Part shown: one piece after another, positions 24,946-32,152 of the stretch
How positions within the stretch are numbered: position 1 is the first letter of the stretch
How the letters are laid out: every line of letters starts with the position of its first letter
The notes under the pieces: generated by a model
Seen by the model: the letters and a program-made list of their open reading frames with translations, nothing else
Database searches by the model: none
Told to the model about the DNA's origin: nothing
Made by a program: the position numbers and the translations under genes
Source of the DNA: Candidatus Hydrogenedentota bacterium
GTDB taxonomy: Bacteria > Hydrogenedentota > Hydrogenedentia > Hydrogenedentales > SLHB01
DNA: 64,000 bases
Direction: 5' to 3'
NCBI GenBank assembly: GCA_020849535.1
Contig: JADLGB010000127.1
Location: 1 to 64,000, forward strand

Positions 24946-26591
24946 CGCCCCCGGATGAACCGGTCAAGGGGCCAGCCCCCCAAACTGGCGAGCTGCCCGC
25001 GCCAGTCCCCGCCAATGCGCCTTCATGGATCTCCATTCTCATCGGTGTATGGGCAGTGGTCGTAGCTGCGGGCCTGTGCGTGATCCTTACGGCGCTCTTC
25101 TTGCGCTCCCGTCCTGTCGACCTTTCGGAGGTGATGCGCAACCATATGCACGAAGTGGAATCCGTGCTGCTTTCCAACCACGTCCCCCGGGACAATATCG
25201 CGGTAGGCACTGGGGAGGCGCGCTCTGACGAATCTTCCGAGTGGGTCTATCTCGAGTGCCGTGTGGTCGTGCCCCCCGAACTGAGCCTTGGCGGGATCGA
25301 GCGTGTCGTGCGGAAGAGTATGGCACAACGAGATGTCACGGTCCTGGACGAAACGGGATTGCCTCTCGGGACCGCCGTCCTGACACTCGAGGATGGGGGC
25401 CGCGAGTTTGCACGCGTGACCCTGACGGGGCGGCCCGACAAAAAGAACCTTCACGAAGCGACGCGCCGCATCGCGGAAGAATCGGGCACGCTTCTCGCGC
25501 AAGTAGTCCAGGCGCCGTCCACGCTGACCGTGAGCCCACCCGAGGCGCGCGAGAATGACACGACGGAGTGGACATTCACAGCGATGGAGATACAGGTCGT
25601 GCCACCCTTGAGTGCCGAGACTATCGAGACGACGCTCGCGTCCATCATGCTGCATAAGGATACCGCGCTTTCCCGAATCACCGACCCCACACAGCCCTTG
25701 GCACTGGCCTATTCAGTCGCGTACGGTGAAGTGGAATGCGTCCTCGTGACAGTGCGTCAGCCCGAGCCGGAACCCGCACCATCGGAAGATGACATGATTC
25801 CTATGCCTGGTGCCCCCACGGCCGAGGGCGCAGACGAGGAGTCCGGCTCCGAGGCGTTGCCCTTGGACTCCGAACACTTGAACGGCGATGCCCGAAAACC
25901 GGCGCCCCCGCTTCACAAACGGCCTACCGACGGTTCGATGCAGATGGCGATCATCGTGGACGATGGCGGATACGGCGGGAGCATCACCGAAGAGCTGCTC
26001 TCGCTGGACCCCGCCTTGACACTATCCATCCTCCCCCACGCTCCGCACAGTACGGAAACCGCGCGTCGCGCGCAGGAACTCGGATTCGAAGTCATGCTGC
26101 ACATGCCCATGGAGAATTCCTCCGAGCAGAATGCTTATCCTGGGCAGCTCGTCACGGGCATGACTCCAGAGGAGATTCAGCGGCTGACATCGGAGGCACT
26201 CGTGGATGTGCCCGGCGCCGTGGGCATCAACAACCACACGGGATCGAAGTTCACGTCGGACGCCTCGTCCATGCGCACATTTCTGGAGAACATCAAGCCG
26301 CTCAACCTCTTCTTCGTTGACAGCCGGACGATTTCGACATCCACGGCCTACACCGTTGCGCAGGAAATGGAGATTCAATCGGCGGCTCGCGATCTCTTTC
26401 TGGACCACGAATCCGACAAAGCCTATATTCGAGAGCGGTTTCAACAACTGATCGAACTTTGCAAGACGCAGGGCAGCGCGATAGGCATCTGCCATTTCCG
26501 CAGAAACAGCGTGGCCGTGCTGCAAGAAATGCTGCCTCGAATCAAGGAAGAGGGAATTACTTTGGTCCATGTTTCGGAGCTAGTCGAATGA
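24942..26591 (+). CDS. Divergent polysaccharide deacetylase family protein (YibQ/DUF610-like) with duplicated N-terminal module
   Basis: This 549-aa protein begins with GTG overlapping the murI stop. It has one membrane span (~29-53), then two similar modules (~96-164 and ~205-272) that share EW, VVPP, LS and IE positions. A linker leads to the deacetylase-like domain (~335-549): MAIIVDDGGYGGS, HMPMENSSEQNAYPGQL, GINNHTGSKFTSD, FFVDSRTIS and a final FRRNSV...LVHVSELVE. YibQ-type proteins are predicted periplasmic deacetylases of unknown substrate, often beside amidase or EnvC-type genes, as here. It overlaps tsaD by 4 bases. The duplicated module is not one I can name. Confidence 0.85.
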   Translation: MTPPDEPVKGPAPQTGELPAPVPANAPSWISILIGVWAVVVAAGLCVILTALFLRSRPVDLSEVMRNHMHEVESVLLSNHVPRDNIAVGTGEARSDESSEWVYLECRVVVPPELSLGGIERVVRKSMAQRDVTVLDETGLPLGTAVLTLEDGGREFARVTLTGRPDKKNLHEATRRIAEESGTLLAQVVQAPSTLTVSPPEARENDTTEWTFTAMEIQVVPPLSAETIETTLASIMLHKDTALSRITDPTQPLALAYSVAYGEVECVLVTVRQPEPEPAPSEDDMIPMPGAPTAEGADEESGSEALPLDSEHLNGDARKPAPPLHKRPTDGSMQMAIIVDDGGYGGSITEELLSLDPALTLSILPHAPHSTETARRAQELGFEVMLHMPMENSSEQNAYPGQLVTGMTPEEIQRLTSEALVDVPGAVGINNHTGSKFTSDASSMRTFLENIKPLNLFFVDSRTISTSTAYTVAQEMEIQSAARDLFLDHESDKAYIRERFQQLIELCKTQGSAIGICHFRRNSVAVLQEMLPRIKEEGITLVHVSELVE

Positions 26592-27562
26592 CGCGCGTAC
26601 TCGGAATAGAGACTTCCTGCGACGAGACCGGCGTGGCCGTGGTCGAAAACGGCCACAATGTGCTCGTGAATGAAGTGGCGTCGCAGGTGGCGATTCACGC
26701 ACCCTTTGGCGGGGTCGTGCCGGAAATCGCGTCGCGGCACCACACCGAGTGTATTTCGCAGTTGACGCGGCTCGCGCTCGACGCGGCCGGCGGAACGATC
26801 GATGCTATCGCGGCAACGTGCGGACCCGGTTTGACGGGCTCGCTCCTCGTGGGCATGAACTTCGGAAAGGCCCTGTCGTACGCGTGGGGCGTGCCCTTCG
26901 TGCCGGTCCACCACATTGAGGGGCACATCTACTCAGCGTTCCTGGGACCGGATCCGCCTGAGTTCCCGCTGCTCGCCCTCATCGTCAGCGGCGGCCACAC
27001 CTGCCTCATCTGGTGTCCCGAACCGCACGTGTACGAGATCATCGGCACGACCCGCGATGACGCGGTCGGAGAGTGTTTTGACAAGGTCGCGCGGCTGCTG
27101 GGCCTGCCCTATCCAGGCGGGCCGTCCATCCAGAAGGCCGCGGAGGGCGGGAATCCTCGCGCCCTGGATTTCCCGCGTGCGATGGCAAAAGGGGACTCGC
27201 TCGAATTCAGCTATAGCGGGTTGAAGACCGCGGTGCTGTACGCCTTGAAGAAAGATCCGCCACCCGTTCCCGATGTGGCCGCGTCATTTCAGTATGCGGC
27301 AATGGACATTCTCCTGATCAAGACCAAACTGGCCATCCAGAAGACGGGAGCGGCAAGGCTGCTCCTCGCGGGAGGAGTGGCGGCCAACAAGCACCTGCGG
27401 GAACGTCTCGCCTCGGAACTGGATGTGCCGGTCAGCATGCCCCCCTTCAGCCTGTGCATCGATAATGGCGCGATGATCGCCGCCGCAGGCGCTTCGCGTC
27501 TGGCCCGCGGTATGGTGGGCGACCTGCGCGCAGGAGTGTTTGCTAGTCTGCCGCTGAGCTGA
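26588..27562 (+). CDS. tsaD: tRNA N6-adenosine threonylcarbamoyltransferase
   Basis: This 324-aa protein is TsaD (Kae1/Gcp family), which transfers threonylcarbamoyl to A37 of ANN-decoding tRNAs. Landmarks are VLGIETSCDETGVAVVE, the metal ligands in EIASRHHTE and VHHIEGHIYS, GPGLTGSLLVGM, and GGVAANKHLRERL followed by CIDNGAMIAAAG. The ATG at 26588 overlaps the previous stop (ATGA). Coupling a tRNA modification gene to envelope genes is probably only a matter of expression. No TsaB, TsaC or TsaE gene is in the window. Confidence 0.97.
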   Translation: MTRVLGIETSCDETGVAVVENGHNVLVNEVASQVAIHAPFGGVVPEIASRHHTECISQLTRLALDAAGGTIDAIAATCGPGLTGSLLVGMNFGKALSYAWGVPFVPVHHIEGHIYSAFLGPDPPEFPLLALIVSGGHTCLIWCPEPHVYEIIGTTRDDAVGECFDKVARLLGLPYPGGPSIQKAAEGGNPRALDFPRAMAKGDSLEFSYSGLKTAVLYALKKDPPPVPDVAASFQYAAMDILLIKTKLAIQKTGAARLLLAGGVAANKHLRERLASELDVPVSMPPFSLCIDNGAMIAAAGASRLARGMVGDLRAGVFASLPLS

Positions 27563-27645
27563 CACTTGCTTGCACGTAAGTCCAACGCCGGGCCCCTTCG
27601 TGCTATGATGCGTCAGGACCGTAACGCAATGGGAGGTTGTTTCGC

Positions 27646-28719
27646 ATGACCTTGCAGGAACTCATGCACCAAGCCATCGCCAACCGCGCCTCGGATATTC
27701 ACCTTAAGACCGGCAACCCGCCCATCTTCCGGATCGATGGATTCCTGGTGCGTCAGCCCGGCGACACACTCACGGATGATGACGTGATGACCATGCTGGC
27801 CTCCATCGCCAAACCGCCCGATATCGAGAAGTTCAAAAAGGTGATGGAGCTGGACATCTCCTACATGCTGGAGGATATCGCGCGCTTCCGTGTCAACGTG
27901 TGCCGTGATGACGGCGACGCCCGCATCGTCTTGCGCATCATTCCCATGGAAATCAAGACGATTGATGAATTGAACCTGCCCCCGGTCCTGCGCAAGGTCA
28001 GCATGAACGTCAATGGACTGGTGCTTGTCACAGGGGTGACTGGCAGCGGGAAGTCCACATCCCTGGCCGCCATGATCAATGAGATCAACGAGAAGCGCCC
28101 CGTACACATTGTCAGCATCGAAGACCCGCTCGAATTCCTGCACCGGGACAAGACCGCGATCATCACGCAGCGCGAGATCGGCCACGACACGTTGTCGTTC
28201 GCCAATGCGCTGCGCGCCGCCTTGCGCCAAGACCCGGACGTCATCCTGGTGGGCGAAATGCGCGACGCCGAAACGGTGCGCACCGCCATCGCGTCCGCCG
28301 AGACCGGGCACCTGGTGCTATCGACATTGCACACGGTGGATGCGGTGGAAACGCTGAACCGCGTGCTCGATTTCTTCGAGCCGCACCAGCAACTCCAGAT
28401 CCGCAAACAATTGGCCAGCGTGCTGCGGGCGGTCATTTCACAACGCCTGCTTCCTCTGAAGGAAGGGGTCGGGCGCTGCGTGGCCGCCGAAATCCTCATC
28501 GGCAACCGGACGGTCCGCGACCACATCGAGCAGGGCAAGAGTTTCAAGGAAATCACGAAGCTCATCGAAGAGGGTATCGAGCAATACGGCATGCAGACCT
28601 TCGACCAGGCCTTGTTCGACCTGCACAAGGCGGGCCTGATTACCACGGAAGTCGCGCTGACGAATGCCACCAGCCCGCGCGACCTCAAGCTTCGTATGCA
28701 AGGAATGCGTTCCGGGTGA
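27646..28719 (+). CDS. pilT: Type IV pilus retraction ATPase PilT
   Basis: This 357-aa hexameric secretion ATPase has the family start (LQELMHQAIANRASDIHLKTGNPP), the Walker A motif GVTGSGKST (130-138), the Asp box IVSIEDPLEF, the Walker B motif DVILVGEMRD and the His box TGHLVLSTLHT. The C-terminal ASVLRAVISQRLLP and region after it are PilT-like. It powers pilus retraction for twitching or DNA uptake. GGGAGG precedes the ATG at 27646; a TATGAT hexamer at 27604 may be its -10 box. No pilB, pilC or pilin gene is adjacent; other pseudopilin-like proteins lie at 48.9 and 56 kb. Confidence 0.95.
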   Translation: MTLQELMHQAIANRASDIHLKTGNPPIFRIDGFLVRQPGDTLTDDDVMTMLASIAKPPDIEKFKKVMELDISYMLEDIARFRVNVCRDDGDARIVLRIIPMEIKTIDELNLPPVLRKVSMNVNGLVLVTGVTGSGKSTSLAAMINEINEKRPVHIVSIEDPLEFLHRDKTAIITQREIGHDTLSFANALRAALRQDPDVILVGEMRDAETVRTAIASAETGHLVLSTLHTVDAVETLNRVLDFFEPHQQLQIRKQLASVLRAVISQRLLPLKEGVGRCVAAEILIGNRTVRDHIEQGKSFKEITKLIEEGIEQYGMQTFDQALFDLHKAGLITTEVALTNATSPRDLKLRMQGMRSG

Positions 28720-28744
28720 CCGGATCGCGCCGGAGAGTGCGGTG

Positions 28745-29668
28745 GTGCGCCCAAGGATAGTGCGGTGCCTTTTGACACAGTGCCTGGGGTGTTTCATGCT
28801 CGCCCACACGCACGCGGCCGCGCAGAACCTCATCCAGAATCCCAGCTTCGAGGAACAAACGGCGGATGCTCCCCGTGGGTGGAATCTCTATGTTGAACCG
28901 CAGGCGGGCTCGGAAGGCGCCAGCGTTGACGCAACGGCGCACGAAGGACGATGGAGCGCAATGCTGCGCAACGCGACCGCCTATGCGGTGGAACCCGCGA
29001 ACAACTGGAGCCAGAACCTGCTGCAGCCCCTCGCCCGCAAAACCGTGCACGTGTCCGGATCCATTAAGTCCGAGGAGGCGACCTACGCGGCGATCTGGGT
29101 TCAGTGTTTCCGCAAGCAACCTTGGACCGTTCTTCTGCAGCGCTCGACCATCGACACGAAACCCATCTCCGGCACGCGGGACTGGACTCCGGTCGAGATG
29201 GATGTGGCCGTACCTGGTGAGACTGACTTCGTGGTCGTTCGTTGTGTACTCAAGGGCGTGGGCACGGCGTGGTTTGACAGTATTCAAATGAGCGTAAAGG
29301 AAGCGCCGGCAGCTAAGGACACCCCCGTGGCCGAGAAGCCGGTCAAGCTGCCCGAAGCACCGGTCATGCCGCTATCGCCGGTCCAACCGGCCGTACCCGG
29401 TTCATCATCTCTCGGCAACAATCCCTCGCGTGATGAAATCATCGCCACTCAATCGGCGTTGCGAGAGGCAAACGAAGCGCTGCGCCAATCTAACCAAGCG
29501 CTCGCGGATCAACTCAACGCCATGCGGCAGCAGCTTCAGCACTTGCGCGAGGAGATCCGCGGCGTCGAGGCTGCCGAGAAAGCGAAGAATGAGGAGGGTC
29601 TGAAGAAGACGACGCCCGTGCCGCCGCTCGTACCGCGACTCCCTGAAAAGCGACCGGAGACTCCCTGA
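28745..29668 (+). CDS. Exported carbohydrate-binding-like, coiled-coil protein
   Basis: This protein is 307 aa if it starts at the second of two GTG codons, which has GGAGAG seven bases upstream and gives a normal signal peptide ending AHTHAAA-Q. The mature start NLIQNPSFEEQ...PRGWNLY matches the CBM_4_9/galactose-binding-like fold (~30-180, ending GTAWFDSIQMS). A proline-rich linker follows, then a coiled coil (~225-285: ATQSALREANEALRQSNQAL...LREEIRGVEAAE). It follows pilT by 25 nt and overlaps the next small gene (TGATG). It probably binds glycan or cell wall; a role with the pilus is only suggested by position. Confidence 0.7.
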   Translation: MRPRIVRCLLTQCLGCFMLAHTHAAAQNLIQNPSFEEQTADAPRGWNLYVEPQAGSEGASVDATAHEGRWSAMLRNATAYAVEPANNWSQNLLQPLARKTVHVSGSIKSEEATYAAIWVQCFRKQPWTVLLQRSTIDTKPISGTRDWTPVEMDVAVPGETDFVVVRCVLKGVGTAWFDSIQMSVKEAPAAKDTPVAEKPVKLPEAPVMPLSPVQPAVPGSSSLGNNPSRDEIIATQSALREANEALRQSNQALADQLNAMRQQLQHLREEIRGVEAAEKAKNEEGLKKTTPVPPLVPRLPEKRPETP

Positions 29669-29841
29669 TGCAATTCATGACGATGCTGACGATCTCTCTG
29701 CTCGCGGGCTTCGCGTGCGGCGGATTGGTCTGGGTGATCTGGAGCATCGTGGAGGTAGTCTCCGCGAAGAAGAGGGCTGCGGCCGCTCCCGCGCCTGCCC
29801 CGGAGAAGGAAAAGAAGGCGGTGAAGGATGAAAAGCCCTGA
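29668..29841 (+). CDS. 57-aa membrane protein with charged tail
   Basis: The ATG overlaps the stop of the preceding gene (TGATG). The product has one membrane segment (LTISLLAGFACGGLVWVIWSIVEVV) and an Ala/Pro/Lys tail (AAAAPAPAPEKEKKAVKDEKP). It overlaps the start of the next small gene by 14 bases. It is short, but tight overlaps on both sides support a real, co-translated gene. No family recognised. Confidence 0.55.
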   Translation: MQFMTMLTISLLAGFACGGLVWVIWSIVEVVSAKKRAAAAPAPAPEKEKKAVKDEKP

Positions 29842-30016
29842 GCGCCCAGTTCGCCCCTTCATCGGCATCCATTTCACGTGTTGCGGGGTCTACGCGCGCA
29901 TCTACTTGAACCGGCAGGGCACAGCCTACGCCGGACACTGCCCCAAGTGCGCTGCTCCGCTGACCGTGAAGGCAGGCCCGCACGGCAGCAAGAAACGCTT
30001 CTGGACAGCCGGGTAA
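29828..30016 (+). CDS. 62-aa probable zinc-binding protein (TCCGVYARIY type)
   Basis: A 62-residue protein with FIGIHFTCCGVYARIYLNRQGTAYAGHCPKC, then APLTVKAGPHGSKKRFWTAG. The cysteines of TCCG and HCPKC can form one zinc knuckle. I recall very similar short proteins in Planctomycetes-like genomes, without known function. The high fraction of motif residues argues for a conserved gene rather than chance. It starts within the preceding gene. Confidence 0.65.
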   Translation: MKSPERPVRPFIGIHFTCCGVYARIYLNRQGTAYAGHCPKCAAPLTVKAGPHGSKKRFWTAG

Positions 30017-30064
30017 CGCGAGCGCTTCCCCCGTGATAGATAGGGCCAGTGGGAATCCCTGCCC

Positions 30065-30100
30065 CTTCCCATGCTTCCCATTCTTCCCATACTTCCCATT
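30065..30100. repeat. Short tandem array, four 9-bp units (CTTCCCATN)
   Basis: CTTCCCATG, CTTCCCATT, CTTCCCATA and CTTCCCATT are contiguous, with a fifth partial unit (CTTTC). The array lies between the 62-aa gene and the deacylase gene. Related CCCAT arrays lie at 30818-30853 and, inverted, at 52966-52992. Confidence 0.8.
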
Positions 30101-30228
30101 CTTTCTGCCATCGTCATGCCTTGACGGATCCGTGCTCCGGGTCTACTATGGAAACAAAGAAGTATCGGACATCGGGCCGCCCGCCGGGCGGTCCCCAGCG
30201 CGAACCCGCGAGAAGGGAGGGTCTTCTC

Positions 30229-30690
30229 ATGGCAACCCGTCTCATCACCGAATACCTCGACCGCCGAAGCGTACCCCACAGCATGATCCAGCACCCCCAG
30301 ACCTTCACGGCGCAACGAACAGCACAGGTGGCCCACATCAAAGGCAAGGAACTCGCCAAGACGGTCGTGGTCAAGGTGGACGGCCGGATGTGCATGGCCG
30401 TGCTGCCCGCTCATTACCACTTGGACAAGGAACGGCTCAAAGCCGCCATCGGGGGACGCAGTCTCGACTTAGCGAAGGAAGAGGATCTGAATGTGCTCTT
30501 CCCGGATTGCGAGACGGGCGCGATGCCGCCGTTCGGCAATCTCTACGGCATGGATGTGTGGGTTCAAGAGGAATTGACCAGGGACAAGCAGATCGCGTTC
30601 AACGCAGGCTCGCACACGGAACTTATCCGCATGAGTTACCGCGATTTCGACGCGCTGGTTCACCCGTCTGTCGCGAATTTCGCGGACTGA
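30229..30690 (+). CDS. YbaK/aminoacyl-tRNA deacylase domain protein
   Basis: This 153-aa protein belongs to the YbaK/ProX/INS superfamily of trans-editing deacylases, which hydrolyse mischarged tRNAs. Typical parts are LDRRSVPHSMIQHPQTFTAQRTAQVAHIKGKELAKTVVVKVDGRMCMAVLPAHYHLD, DLNVLFPDCETGAMPPFGNLYGMDVWVQEEL and FNAGSHTELIRMSY. The conserved lysine of the family is in AKTVVVK. The ATG at 30229 follows AAGGGAGG. Which aminoacyl-tRNA it edits is not clear; the GAMPPFG form also occurs in short proteins tied to general stress. It precedes the heat-shock genes by about 380 bases and has no partner. Confidence 0.87.
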   Translation: MATRLITEYLDRRSVPHSMIQHPQTFTAQRTAQVAHIKGKELAKTVVVKVDGRMCMAVLPAHYHLDKERLKAAIGGRSLDLAKEEDLNVLFPDCETGAMPPFGNLYGMDVWVQEELTRDKQIAFNAGSHTELIRMSYRDFDALVHPSVANFAD

Positions 30691-30817
30691 ACAACGCCAC
30701 GAACGAATTCGCGTGCCTGGCCCCGGAGCTTCAGTCTTGGCACCGGGGCAGGCGCGCCGGCATGCGTATCCCCAGCATCGCGACAATTCACCAGCCGTGC
30801 ACGCCACTCCCTTGTCT

Positions 30818-30853
30818 ACCATTCATCCCATGATTCCCATAGATCCCATTCCA
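30818..30853. repeat. Short tandem array, four 9-bp units (CCCATNNNN)
   Basis: ACCATTCAT, CCCATGATT, CCCATAGAT and CCCATTCCA are contiguous in the 381-base stretch 30691-31071. The rest of that stretch holds only the sigma-54 promoter and leader of the heat-shock genes. Confidence 0.7.
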
Positions 30854-30985
30854 CTTTCTATGGATGCTTCAATCTGCAACACCTTACCTTTCAAAACGCG
30901 ACGCACATGCGGGCACTGAAATCTCCCGCCCGATTCGAAAACCCCTAAAGCATTTCCTATCAGCACCTTAGAATTGCGTTCGTTT

Positions 30986-31002
30986 CTGGCACGGCCATTG
31001 CT
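30986..31002 (+). promoter_or_regulatory. Sigma-54 (RpoN) promoter of the hsp20 pair
   Basis: CTGGCACGGCCATTGCT fits the full -24/-12 consensus YTGGCACGRNNNTTGCW at every defined position. Transcription would start near 31014, some 58 bases before the ATG of the first hsp20. No enhancer-binding regulator or clear upstream palindrome was found nearby. Confidence 0.8.
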
Positions 31003-31071
31003 CTCTGCTAAGACGACAGTCAATTTGAAGGCAACCGCGCGGTGAACCGCGCATGAAAGGAGATGGCAGCT

Positions 31072-31524
31072 ATGGCACTGGTACGTTGGAAAGACCGTGG
31101 TGAGATGAGTCCTTGGAGCGCTCTGCGCGATCTGGAAGGACAATTCAACCGGCTCTTTGGTGAACTGGGCCGCGACTACGATGTCTTCGAGCGTGTCTGG
31201 TCGCCTGCCGTTGACCTCAAGGAGACGGACCAGGCGTACACCCTCGAGGCCGACCTGCCCGGTCTGAAAAAGGAAGATATCGAGCTGATGGTCGTCGACA
31301 ACACGATCACCATCAAGGGCGAACGGAAGCAGGAAGAGAAGGTCGAGGAGAAGGGCTACCACCGGTTCGAACGGCGGTACGGAGCCTTCCAGCGCTCCTT
31401 CGAGATCCCGGGCGGATTCGACTCTGAAAAGGTGACCGCCAAGTTCGAGGATGGCGTACTCCGTGTGACCCTTCCGAAGCGTGAAGAAGCAAAGCCGAAG
31501 CACATTGAAGTCCGGGTCAACTAG
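31072..31524 (+). CDS. Small heat-shock protein, Hsp20/alpha-crystallin family
   Basis: This 150-aa ATP-independent holdase has the usual layout. The N-terminal arm includes PWSALRDLEGQFNRLFGEL. The alpha-crystallin domain (~40-140) runs from WSPAVDLKETDQAYTLEADLPGLKKEDIEL to FEDGVLRVTLPKREEAKPKHIEVRVN, with the conserved GVLRVTLPK strand. The ATG at 31072 has AAAGGAG nine bases before it; the ATG at 31063 is too close to it. It is the first gene after the sigma-54 promoter and lies 63 nt before a second hsp20. Confidence 0.95.
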   Translation: MALVRWKDRGEMSPWSALRDLEGQFNRLFGELGRDYDVFERVWSPAVDLKETDQAYTLEADLPGLKKEDIELMVVDNTITIKGERKQEEKVEEKGYHRFERRYGAFQRSFEIPGGFDSEKVTAKFEDGVLRVTLPKREEAKPKHIEVRVN

Positions 31525-31545
31525 CCCGGGTTGAAACGAAACATC

Positions 31546-31566
31546 GGGGGGCGGCTCCCGCCCCCC
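31546..31566 (+). terminator. GC-rich hairpin between the two hsp20 genes
   Basis: GGGGGGCGG-CTC-CCGCCCCCC gives a perfect 9-bp stem with a 3-base loop, then only TTAC. It sits seven bases before the AAGGAG of the second hsp20. With no U-run it may partly terminate, stabilise the upstream message, or mask the second start. Confidence 0.5.
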
Positions 31567-31587
31567 TTACGCAAGGAGAGCATGACG

Positions 31588-31938
31588 ATGACCACGACAA
31601 CACCTGAAAGAGCCCAGTGCTTCCTCGCTCCACGAGTGAACATCATCGAGCGGGAAGACACCGTGAACCTCGAAGCGGAACTGCCGGGTGTTTCCAAGGA
31701 AGGCATCAATCTGGAAGTGAAGGACGGCGAGTTGATCCTGACGGGCAAGCGGACGGTGAAACCGGCCGAAGGCCGCGTGCACATGCAGGAGCGCCCGGTG
31801 GCGGACTACCGCCGCGTGTTCTCGCTGAGCCGCGCCATCGACCGCGGCCGCATCGAAGCGGCCATGAAGGATGGCGTGCTCACGGTCACGTTGCACAAAG
31901 TGGACGAAGTGAAGCCGCGACGGATTACGGTCAATTAG
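31588..31938 (+). CDS. Small heat-shock protein, Hsp20/alpha-crystallin family (second)
   Basis: This 116-aa protein is mostly the alpha-crystallin domain, with a very short N-terminal arm (MTTTTPERAQCFLAPRVNI). The domain shows LEAELPGVSKEGINLEVKDGELILTGKRT, EYRRVFSLSRAI in the form DYRRVFSLSRAI, and KDGVLTVTLHKVDEVKPRRITVN. It is probably a partner of the preceding hsp20 in mixed oligomers. The start at 31588 has AAGGAG nine bases upstream; an ATG at 31582 is only three bases from it. A strong terminator follows 37 nt after the stop, which ends the unit. Confidence 0.93.
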   Translation: MTTTTPERAQCFLAPRVNIIEREDTVNLEAELPGVSKEGINLEVKDGELILTGKRTVKPAEGRVHMQERPVADYRRVFSLSRAIDRGRIEAAMKDGVLTVTLHKVDEVKPRRITVN

Positions 31939-31974
31939 CGTTCCCCTCGTACCCACCCCGGTATCGAGTCCCAT

Positions 31975-32016
31975 AGCCCCCATGCTGCCCCCTCCAGCGT
32001 GGGGGCTCCTCCTTTT
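31975..32016 (+). terminator. Strong intrinsic terminator after the hsp20 pair
   Basis: AGCCCCCATGCTG (31975-31987) pairs with CAGCGTGGGGGCT (31995-32007) through 13 base pairs including one G-T, with a 7-base loop. CCTCC and TTTT (32013-32016) follow. Confidence 0.85.
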
Positions 32017-32152
32017 CCGCAGCGAGAGCGCGTGTGCGCGGTGTACTTTTCCTTCGCGTCTTCTTCCTGCTATGCTGCGGAAACATGCTCAGGCGCTCCC
32101 CAGAATGGCAGTGACAGCCCAAGGGTGGTGCGCGCCTACCTGGTAGCATGGC

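Noticed and set aside
30691-31071. CIRCE or sigma-32 element before the hsp20 genes
   Set aside because: No TTAGCACTC-N9-GAGTGCTAA inverted repeat and no sigma-32-type boxes were seen; the sigma-54 site explains the region better.
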